From: Hymenobacter chitinivorans DSM 11115
Lineage (GTDB): Bacteria; Bacteroidota; Bacteroidia; Cytophagales; Hymenobacteraceae
Direction of reading: 5' to 3'
NCBI RefSeq assembly: GCF_002797555.1
Contig: NZ_PGFA01000001.1
Coordinates: 1,860,001-1,924,000, forward strand
DNA length: 64,000 nucleotides
Shown here one piece after another: positions 42,934-49,805 of the stretch. Position numbers and translations under genes: made by a program. The notes under the pieces are model-generated. The model had not been told where the DNA came from and ran no database searches. It saw only the letters and a program-made list of their open reading frames with translations. Positions within the stretch are counted from its first letter, which is position 1. Every line of letters begins with the position of its first letter.

Positions 42934-45336
42934 ATGAAAACCTGGCTCTACCTCTGTTTGCTCCTGCTGCTGACCCGCCATGCCGGCGCCCAGCAACCCT
43001 CCGCGCCAGCCAGCCCCGGCCGCGTCCTGACCGGCAAGCTGCTGGACGCCGGATCCGGCGCCCCGGTGCCCTACGCCACCATCAACGTGCTGGACGCGGC
43101 AGCCCAGCTCGTTACCGGCGGCATCAGCGACGAGGCCGGCGGCTTTCGGCTGGAAGGCATTCCGCCGGGCCCTTTTACAGTGGAGTTTCGCTTTCTGGGC
43201 TACCAGACGCTGAGCCAGCCCTTGCCGGCTGGGAGCGGGCGGCTCGAGCTGGGCCCGATTAAGCTGCAACCCATAACCACCCAGCTGGGCGAGGTGACGG
43301 TGACGGGTGAAAAGCCCGCGGTTAGTTTGCAGCTCGACAAAAAGGTGTTCGAAGTGGGCAAGGATATTCTCTCCCAGGGCGGCTCGGGCCACGACGTGCT
43401 CAACGGGGTGCCCTCGGTGGCGGTGAGCCCCGGGGGCGGCATCAGTCTGCGCGGCAACACCAACGTGACGGTGCTCATCAACGGCCGCCGCTCGGGCCTG
43501 ACCCAGAACAGCGGCCTGGACCAGATTCCGGCCGCCCAGATTGAGCGGGTCGAAGTCATTACCAACCCCTCGGCCCGCTACGACGCCGGCGGCAGCGCGG
43601 GCATCATCAACGTGATTCTGAAGAAAAACAAGCAGTCCGGCCTGGGCGGGCAGGTGCGCCTGGTGGGCGGCCTGCCCAACGACACCCGCCTTACCCCGAG
43701 CCTGACCTTTAAGTCGTCCAAAGTCAACCTGTTTGCCACGGCCGGCCTGCGCTGGTCCGACTACCGGGGCCGCTACCGCACCGACCAGGTGACGGACCTC
43801 GCCGACGGGCGCCCGGCCCGCCTGCAGCAGCGGCAGCGCGAAAACCGGCACGACGACGGGAAGGTGCTCTACGTGGGGGCCGACTATTTCATCAATGACC
43901 ACAACACCCTCACCGCCGCTTTCCTGAAAAACGACACCAAGGACCATGACAAAACGGAGTTAAACTATCAGTATGCCACGGGCGCGGGGGCAACCGACAG
44001 CACGCTGCAGCGCCGGGGCGAATCGTGGGAAAGCCGGAGCTACAACCAGCTGGAGCTGAATTACACCCGGCTCTTCGCCCAGGCCGGCCGCAAATACACG
44101 GTGGACGTGCAGTACGACTTCTGGAACAGCGACAAAGAGTGGCAGCTGGCCACGGCCCGCCTGTTGCCGCAAACCCAGGACTTACCCGGCATCCGGACCA
44201 GCTCTGTCGGGGCCAGCAAGGACTTGCTGGTGCAAACCGACCTGGTGCAGCCGCTCGGGGCGCAAACCACGCTGGAAATGGGGCTCAAGGCCGAGGGCCG
44301 GCAGGTGAGCAGTGACTTCGGGGCCGAGCAGGCGCGGGGTGCGGAATGGGCCACGTTCCGGGGCATCGACAACCAGCTGCACTACAACGAGCTGATCAGC
44401 AGCGGATACGCGCAGTACGGGCGCAAGGGGCAGAAGCTGTCCTACCTGCTGGGCCTGCGGGCCGAGCTGACCCGCGTCAGAATTCAGGACCGGGAAGGCC
44501 AGTACAGCAACGAGAAGCGCTACAACCGCCTGTTTCCGACCCTGAACCTGGGCTACCAGCTCCGGGAGGGCCTCACCACCCAGCTTACCTACAGCCGGCG
44601 TATTAACCGGCCCACGCTCTGGCTGCTCTACCCCTTCAACGAGCTGACCGACCTGAACGCGCAAAACGTGGGCAACCCCGACCTGAGCCCATCCTACGCC
44701 GACGGGCTGGAGCTGGGCCTGCTGCGCACCTGGCGCAGCCTCACCTTCAACCCCGCGGTATACTTCCAGCGCACCAGCGGCTTTATCCAGACCTACACCT
44801 ACCGCGACGCGGCGGGCACCTTCATCAGCACGCCGGTGAACCTGAGCCGCGAAACCCGGCGGGGCCTGGAGCTGTCGGTGCTCTACAGCCCACTGAAATG
44901 GCTCAGCGTCAATTCCGAGCTGAACCTGTACGCCTTTACCCAGCAGGGCCGCTACCGGGAGCAGGATTTTGCCCTGAGTGGCCACACCCTGACCGGCCGC
45001 CTGAGTACCCAGCTGAAGTTGCCGCTCAAGCTCGGGGTGCAGGCCCGCTACAATTTCACCGGGGCCCAGCGCACCGCCCAAACCTTCACCCGCGCCCTGC
45101 ACGTGGCCAGCGTGGCCGTCAGCAAAAACCTGCTGCGGGACAAGGCAACCCTGGTGCTGGATGGCAGTAACCTCTTCGACTCCAACCAGACCCGCACCCG
45201 CACGACGGGCCCGGAGTACGTATTCAGCCAGGTCAGCAGCCCCAACGCGGCCCGCTACCGGCTCAGCTTTACCTACCGCTTCAACCTGCAGGACGGGCAG
45301 GCTATCCGGCAGGCTAAAAGCAGCAACCGCAACTAG
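42934..45336 (+). CDS. Outer-membrane beta-barrel protein with CarboxypepD-like N-domain
   Basis: The 800-aa protein has a signal peptide (cut near A-G-A-Q, about residue 20), a carboxypeptidase-like Ig domain (about 30-110: G-K-L-L-D-A-G-S-G-A-P-V-P-Y-A), a plug-like domain (V-F-E-V-G-K-D-I-L-S-Q-G-G-S-G and I-E-R-V-E-V-I-T-N-P-S-A-R-Y-D-A), and a barrel of the OMP_b-brl_3 type ending in L-S-F-T-Y-R-F-N-L. It is divergent from the kinase/LytTR pair with a 109-bp gap, so that system may control it. Substrate unknown. Confidence 0.85.
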   Translation: MKTWLYLCLLLLLTRHAGAQQPSAPASPGRVLTGKLLDAGSGAPVPYATINVLDAAAQLVTGGISDEAGGFRLEGIPPGPFTVEFRFLGYQTLSQPLPAGSGRLELGPIKLQPITTQLGEVTVTGEKPAVSLQLDKKVFEVGKDILSQGGSGHDVLNGVPSVAVSPGGGISLRGNTNVTVLINGRRSGLTQNSGLDQIPAAQIERVEVITNPSARYDAGGSAGIINVILKKNKQSGLGGQVRLVGGLPNDTRLTPSLTFKSSKVNLFATAGLRWSDYRGRYRTDQVTDLADGRPARLQQRQRENRHDDGKVLYVGADYFINDHNTLTAAFLKNDTKDHDKTELNYQYATGAGATDSTLQRRGESWESRSYNQLELNYTRLFAQAGRKYTVDVQYDFWNSDKEWQLATARLLPQTQDLPGIRTSSVGASKDLLVQTDLVQPLGAQTTLEMGLKAEGRQVSSDFGAEQARGAEWATFRGIDNQLHYNELISSGYAQYGRKGQKLSYLLGLRAELTRVRIQDREGQYSNEKRYNRLFPTLNLGYQLREGLTTQLTYSRRINRPTLWLLYPFNELTDLNAQNVGNPDLSPSYADGLELGLLRTWRSLTFNPAVYFQRTSGFIQTYTYRDAAGTFISTPVNLSRETRRGLELSVLYSPLKWLSVNSELNLYAFTQQGRYREQDFALSGHTLTGRLSTQLKLPLKLGVQARYNFTGAQRTAQTFTRALHVASVAVSKNLLRDKATLVLDGSNLFDSNQTRTRTTGPEYVFSQVSSPNAARYRLSFTYRFNLQDGQAIRQAKSSNRN

Positions 45337-45430
45337 CCGGCGGGGGTAATGCCGCAGGCTTAGGGTGGGGAATAGTGCCCAACTCCCCAACCCGTCGTAG
45401 CTTACGAAGCTTTTACCCGCTGCCTGCCTT

Positions 45431-46117
45431 ATGCCTTACTCCTTATTCCTCTTCGATTACGACGGCACGCTGTGCGACACCCGCCAGGCCATTCTCTACG
45501 GCTTCGAGCGCACCTTTGCCCACTACCAGGTGCCCCAGCCCGTGCCCGAAGTGGTGTATTCGATGATCGGAAGGGGCCTGGTGCTGGGCGACATGCTGCG
45601 CGAGCTGCGGCCGGAGCTGTCGGCGGAGCAGGTGCAGGAATGGGTCGTTACCTACCGCCACATCTACGCCCGGGAGGCTGAGCCGCTGGTGACGCCTTTT
45701 CCCGGGGCCCACGACTTATTTGCCCAGCTCACGGCCCAGGGCGTCACCATCGGGGTGGTTAGCAACAAAGGAGCAGCCGTGCTCGAAGCTTCCCTGGCGA
45801 AGCTGGACCTGCTGCCCTTCGTAGCCCTGGTCATCGGCGACGGGACTATGCCGGAAAAGCAACTGGCCAAAAAGCCCGACCCCATGGTGTTTCACCAGGT
45901 GGTGCAGCCCCGCTTCCCCGAGGTGCCCACCGAGCGTATCCTGATGGTGGGCGACACCCCCGCCGACTTGCAGTTCGCCCTCAACAGCCGCATTGACTCC
46001 TGCTGGGTTACCTTCGGCTTCGGCGACGACGAGCAGTGCCGGGCCCTGCACCCCACCCACACCGTGAGCCACCTGCTCGAAATTCCGGCCCTGCGCCGCC
46101 TGGCCGCCCACGGCTAG
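45431..46117 (+). CDS. HAD-family phosphatase
   Basis: The 228-aa protein shows all HAD motifs: D-Y-D-G-T-L-C-D-T (motif I, nucleophile near D9), V-V-S-N-K-G (motif II), K-K-P-D-P (motif III) and G-D-T-P-A-D-L-Q (motif IV). It resembles phosphoglycolate phosphatases/Gph-type HADs with a helical cap. The exact substrate cannot be read from sequence. A REP-like element follows directly. Confidence 0.85.
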   Translation: MPYSLFLFDYDGTLCDTRQAILYGFERTFAHYQVPQPVPEVVYSMIGRGLVLGDMLRELRPELSAEQVQEWVVTYRHIYAREAEPLVTPFPGAHDLFAQLTAQGVTIGVVSNKGAAVLEASLAKLDLLPFVALVIGDGTMPEKQLAKKPDPMVFHQVVQPRFPEVPTERILMVGDTPADLQFALNSRIDSCWVTFGFGDDEQCRALHPTHTVSHLLEIPALRRLAAHG

Positions 46118-46123
46118 CCGACC

Positions 46124-46222
46124 GATGTAGAGACGCGTATTCGCGTCTCGTCGTTGAATGACAACGTTGTTCTGCACTGCGGCCTAAACAACGATTGAGA
46201 CGCAAATATGCGTCTCTACATC
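46124..46222. repeat. REP doublet (GATGTAGAGACGCRTATTYGCGTCTC)
   Basis: Two copies in opposite orientation (46124-46154 and 46187-46222). Each arm is itself a palindrome (GAGACGC ... GCGTCTC), so the whole is a nested palindrome, like a BIME. Similar GTAGAGACGC repeats are, from memory, common in cyanobacteria and Bacteroidota. Confidence 0.8.
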
Positions 46223-46450
46223 ACTCATGCGCGGTTTCAGGCCGCGCTACTGCGATTTCGAATCGCGAGGTTGTGGCTCGCAGTCGGGAGGGCGCGACTC
46301 CAGGCCGTGATGCGCCGGTGCGGAGCCGGGCCGGGAAGCGGTGGTGAAATGGATTTCGCCGAATGGGCGGCGCAAGGGGTGGGGCGAAACGGATTTCGGG
46401 GGCATAGGCCCTGAGGAGCTGGAAATGGGGTTGGGCAAGCTGGCACCTGG

Positions 46451-46480
46451 TTTGGAAAAAGGAGAGCAGCACTATCCTTC
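46451..46480 (+). promoter_or_regulatory. Putative promoter of the 46.5-56.1 kb operon
   Basis: TTTG at 46451-46454 and TATCCTTC at 46473-46480 (two mismatches to TAnnTTTG) are separated by 18 bp, about 20 bp before the first ATG. Plausible but imperfect. Confidence 0.4.
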
Positions 46481-46500
46481 ACCCTAACCGCTTGTCAGTC

Positions 46501-47379
46501 ATGCACAATATTGATCGGACCCTCCAGGAGATGGAGGCCAGCGCCACTACCGGCGAGTACGAGAATAGCTTCGAATTCGAGTCCCAGGGCGAGTACGGCC
46601 AGGAAATGGGGCAGGAGTTCGAGCAGGAGTTCAGCCAGGAGTACAATGGCGAAACCAGCCAGGAAAACCAGGAGCTGGAAATGGCCTACCAGCTGCTCGA
46701 AGTCAGCAATGAGCAGGAGCTCAACCAGTTTTTGGGCGACCTGGTGAGCAAGGCCGCCGGGGCCGTCCGCGGGGCGGCCTCCAGCTTCGTAGCCTCGCCG
46801 GTGGGCCAGAGCGTGGGCAACTACCTTGTGGACGTGGGCCGCAATACCCTGCCCCAGCTCGGGGCCCAGTACGGCGGGCAGGCCGGGGGCGCCTTGGGCA
46901 GCCGGGCCGGTACGGCCCTGGGTGGCCGGCTGGGCCCCTTGGGCGCCCGGGCCGGGGGCTGGCTCGGCAACCAAGCCGGGCAGGCCGCGGGCCGGGCCGT
47001 GGGCGGCTGGGCCGGGACCCAGGCCGGCAACTGGCTGGCCAATAACGCCCAGCGCGTCTTTAACCTCGAATTTGAGGGCCTGAACCCCGAAAGCCAGGAG
47101 CTGGAAATTGCCCGGGCCTACATCCGCTTCGCCTCCGACGTGAGCCGGCGTGCCGCCCGCCTGGCCCGCCAGAACCCCCGCCTGACCCCGGCCCAGCTCG
47201 GCCGCCAGGTGCTGGGCGCCTCGGTGCCCCAGCTGGCCCCCGGCCTGAGCGAAGGCCTAACCCCCGCCGCCAACAATACTCCCAGTTACGGCAGCAACGG
47301 CAATGGCAACGGCTCGGCCCAGCCCAACCGCGGCACCTGGATCCGCCGCGGCCGCACCCTGGTCCTCTACGACGCCTAG
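46501..47379 (+). CDS. Acidic / glycine-zipper protein with GTWxRRGRTLV tail, paralog 1
   Basis: The 292-aa protein has three parts: an acidic Glu/Phe/Tyr/Gln-rich N-terminus (1-60), a conserved L-L-E-V-S-N-E-Q-E-L-N block (about 66-76), and a long glycine-zipper segment (about 85-195, G-x3-G repeats). Then come F-E-G-L-N-P-E-S-Q-E-L-E-I-A-R-A-Y and the terminal R-G-T-W-I-R-R-G-R-T-L-V-L-Y. Glycine zippers suggest membrane insertion or tight helix packing. Similar tails are, to my memory, widespread in hypothetical proteins without assigned function. I start at the ATG at 46501, not the TTG at 46492. Confidence 0.75.
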   Translation: MHNIDRTLQEMEASATTGEYENSFEFESQGEYGQEMGQEFEQEFSQEYNGETSQENQELEMAYQLLEVSNEQELNQFLGDLVSKAAGAVRGAASSFVASPVGQSVGNYLVDVGRNTLPQLGAQYGGQAGGALGSRAGTALGGRLGPLGARAGGWLGNQAGQAAGRAVGGWAGTQAGNWLANNAQRVFNLEFEGLNPESQELEIARAYIRFASDVSRRAARLARQNPRLTPAQLGRQVLGASVPQLAPGLSEGLTPAANNTPSYGSNGNGNGSAQPNRGTWIRRGRTLVLYDA

Positions 47380-47380
47380 C

Positions 47381-47504
47381 GGTGAATGAGTGGATGAGTG
47401 AAGTAGCCTACGGCGCTGGTTTGCGCGGTTAGAACAAAGAACTCACTCATTCACTCATCCACTCTATTCCCCCTCCGCTACTTCACTCATTCACTCATTC
47501 ACCA
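47381..47504. repeat. Inverted-repeat element with period-8 arms (GTGAATGA) and an extra arm
   Basis: Left arm (47381-47406): GTGAATGA, GTGGATGA, GTGAAGTA. Two right arms follow, at 47440-47466 and 47482-47504, the outer one closest to the left arm. It fills the space between the two paralogs and ends 14 bp before the next ATG. Confidence 0.75.
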
Positions 47505-47518
47505 TTTCCCTTTCCGTC

Positions 47519-48484
47519 ATGTATACCAACGAGTTTTCACAGGAATTTGAGCAAGCCCTCGGCCAGGAGCAGGAGTATGGCGGCTCGCAGGAGACGTTTG
47601 AGTTCAACCCCGAATTCATGGGCGAAACCAACGGCGAGTCGTACGAGATGAGCGGCGAGCTAAACGAAACCCAGGAGCTGGAGCTGGCTCACGAGCTGCT
47701 CGAAGTCAGCAATGAGCAGGAACTGAACATGTTCCTGGGTAAGCTGATCAAAAGCGCCGGCCGGGCCATCGGCAACTTCGCCAACTCTTCCATCGGGCGC
47801 AGCATTGGCGGGGCGCTCAAGTCGGTGGCCAAAGTGGCCATTCCGCTGGCCGGCAAGGCCCTGGGTACCTTCGTCGGCGGCCCGGTGGGCGGCATGATCG
47901 GGGGCAAGCTAGGCTCGATGGCCTCCAACCTGTTTGAGCTGGAGCTCGAAGGCCTCAGCCCCGAGGACCGCGAGTTTGAAACGGCCCGGGCCTACGTGCG
48001 CTTCGCTAATGCCGCCGTACGCCGCGGCGCCGCCCTGCAGCGGCAGCGGCCCGGCGTGCCGGCCCCGGCTTTGGCCCGCACGGCCCTGAGCCAGGCCGCC
48101 CGCCAGCACGCCCCGGGTTTGCTGCGCAACCGTACCCAGCCCACGCGCGGGGCCAACGGCCGCTTTATCAGCCCCAACGGCGGCGGGCGGCGCGGCCCCG
48201 GACGGCCCTACGGTGTGCCCTTCGCTCAGCAAGGCTACGCCGGCACCGGCGGCGGCAACCTGAACGTGAACGGCAGCTTTATGGCCCCGCAAAGCCAGGG
48301 CCAGCAAGGCCCGGACGGCCAGCAGGGCAGTGGCGACGACGACAGCTTCGACTTTGACCCCTCGGGCTTCGGGCAGGACGCCGGCAGTCAGGGCCAGGGC
48401 CAGGATTATTCCCCCATGCCCACCGGCCGCGCCACCCGCGGCACCTGGATGCGCCGGGGCCGGACGCTCGTTATTCAGCTCTGA
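47519..48484 (+). CDS. Acidic / glycine-zipper protein with GTWxRRGRTLV tail, paralog 2
   Basis: The 321-aa protein repeats the plan of its upstream neighbour. An acidic N-terminus (1-50) leads into E-L-E-L-A-H-E-L-L-E-V-S-N-E-Q-E-L-N (about 53-70), then a glycine zipper (about 85-140, G-G-P-V-G-G-M-I-G-G), L-F-E-L-E-L-E-G-L-S-P-E-D-R-E, a Gly/Pro/Asn-rich linker, and the tail R-G-T-W-M-R-R-G-R-T-L-V. The LLEVSNEQELN block is near-identical at DNA level to paralog 1, so this is a duplication. The stop lies 3 bp before the metalloprotease gene. Confidence 0.75.
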   Translation: MYTNEFSQEFEQALGQEQEYGGSQETFEFNPEFMGETNGESYEMSGELNETQELELAHELLEVSNEQELNMFLGKLIKSAGRAIGNFANSSIGRSIGGALKSVAKVAIPLAGKALGTFVGGPVGGMIGGKLGSMASNLFELELEGLSPEDREFETARAYVRFANAAVRRGAALQRQRPGVPAPALARTALSQAARQHAPGLLRNRTQPTRGANGRFISPNGGGRRGPGRPYGVPFAQQGYAGTGGGNLNVNGSFMAPQSQGQQGPDGQQGSGDDDSFDFDPSGFGQDAGSQGQGQDYSPMPTGRATRGTWMRRGRTLVIQL

Positions 48485-48487
48485 GCC

Positions 48488-49801
48488 ATGCGCCGCGCCG
48501 CCGATACGCAGTTTCTGGTGAACGAAGCCCTGGCGTTGTTCAGCCGCCTCCAGACGGTGCGCTCCTTCACGCTCAACATGCCCATGGTGCTGGCGGCGGC
48601 CGTATCGGCCCCGGCCCAAACGGCCATCAACGGCCACCTGGCCCACATTGCCTTCGACTTGCGCCGCCGCCTTAAAGACTTTATCCGCTGGATGCGGGCC
48701 GAGGAAAGTCAGAACCTGAGCACGGCCGAGGCCCAGGCCAAGTTCGTGCTGCTCAAGCTGCGCTTCAACAACCTGCTGGATCAAGTCGACATTTTTGCCG
48801 ACGTGCTCAGCCAGCGCGGGGAGCACGGCACGGGCACTTGGCTGGCGGGTTTGGACGTGCTGGCCGAGGACGCGCTGTGCTTACCGGGCAATTACTTCGA
48901 CCCGCCGCCCCTGATCTGCTTCGTGGAGCGGGGGCACGGGGCGGCCATCCGCCGGGCCCGCACCCGCCTGCCCGGCGGCGACGACAACCCGGTGGGCGTC
49001 ATCCAAATTCCGCGGGAACGAATGGTGGGCAGCGGCATTGCCTCGTCCCTGATTCACGAAGTGGGCCACCAGGGCTCCGAGCTGCTGGAGCTAACCAAAA
49101 CCATCCGGGCTGAGCTGGACCAGCAGGCCGCTAAGGGCGGGCCCGAGCAAATCGGGTGGCTGCTGCTCAACCGCTGGCTCAACGAAATCCTGTCCGACTT
49201 CTGGGCCCTGGGCCACCTCGGCATCGGGGCCACCTACGGGCTGATGAGCGTGGTGAGCTTGCCCAGCTACTTTGTGTTCCGCATCGGCACCGACGGGCCC
49301 CACCCGTTTCCCTGGATTCGGGTGCGCCTGAGCCTGGCCCTGGGCGAGGCCCTGTACCCGCACCCGCAGTGGGCTGCCCTGACCCGGCAGTGGGGCGACT
49401 TGTACCCCACCACGGGCCTCACGGCCAGCAAGCAGCGCCTGATTGAGCTGCTGGTAACGCTGCTGCCACGCTTTGCCCAGCTCGTGCTCAATCACCGCTC
49501 CAAAGCCCTGCGCGACCAGCGCCTGGCCGACTTGTTTCCCGCGGCCGAGCGCCAGCCCGCCCAGCTGCAGGCCCTGTTCCGGCAGTGGCAGCAGCAGCCC
49601 GAGCTGCGCGAGGCGGCCGCTCCGTCGTTGGTGTTTGCCGTCATCGGGCAGGCCAAGGCCGATGGGATGCTCACTGCGCCCCAGGAATACCAGCTGCTCA
49701 CCCGGCAGCTCACCCGCTGGGCCCTGAACCGGGCCCGCACCTACGGGCAGTCCCGGGCGCCGCGCCTCGGGGCGCCTTCCTCTCACTCTTTAACTTCCTG
49801 A
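48488..49801 (+). CDS. Putative gluzincin-like zinc metalloprotease, 437 aa
   Basis: The motif I-H-E-V-G-H (189-194) is an H-E-x-x-H zinc site. It is followed about 40 residues later by N-E-I-L-S-D-F-W-A (E233, D237), the E-x3-D third-ligand pattern of gluzincins. There is no signal peptide, so it is cytosolic unless exported by another route. The N-terminal 180 residues are mostly helical; the C-terminal part (240-437) is helical too. It has a 3-bp gap to the gene before and 4 bp to the one after. No named family recognised; processing of the tail proteins is a plausible role (inference). Confidence 0.65.
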   Translation: MRRAADTQFLVNEALALFSRLQTVRSFTLNMPMVLAAAVSAPAQTAINGHLAHIAFDLRRRLKDFIRWMRAEESQNLSTAEAQAKFVLLKLRFNNLLDQVDIFADVLSQRGEHGTGTWLAGLDVLAEDALCLPGNYFDPPPLICFVERGHGAAIRRARTRLPGGDDNPVGVIQIPRERMVGSGIASSLIHEVGHQGSELLELTKTIRAELDQQAAKGGPEQIGWLLLNRWLNEILSDFWALGHLGIGATYGLMSVVSLPSYFVFRIGTDGPHPFPWIRVRLSLALGEALYPHPQWAALTRQWGDLYPTTGLTASKQRLIELLVTLLPRFAQLVLNHRSKALRDQRLADLFPAAERQPAQLQALFRQWQQQPELREAAAPSLVFAVIGQAKADGMLTAPQEYQLLTRQLTRWALNRARTYGQSRAPRLGAPSSHSLTS

Positions 49802-49805
49802 ATCC

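Larger units (their letters stand above)
46118..46500. other. Spacer upstream of the 46.5-56.1 kb operon
   Basis: This 383-bp region holds the REP doublet, then a GC-rich stretch with small palindromes and no ORF I support, and the promoter-like pair at 46451-46480. Confidence 0.5.

Noticed and set aside
44182..45390. A 402-aa minus-strand frame over the barrel gene
   Set aside because: Antisense shadow; the plus-strand barrel has a clear signal peptide and barrel pattern.
46220..46480. Short plus- and minus-strand frames between the REP doublet and the operon
   Set aside because: They are 60-80 residues, Arg/Pro-rich, overlap each other in several frames and have no start context.
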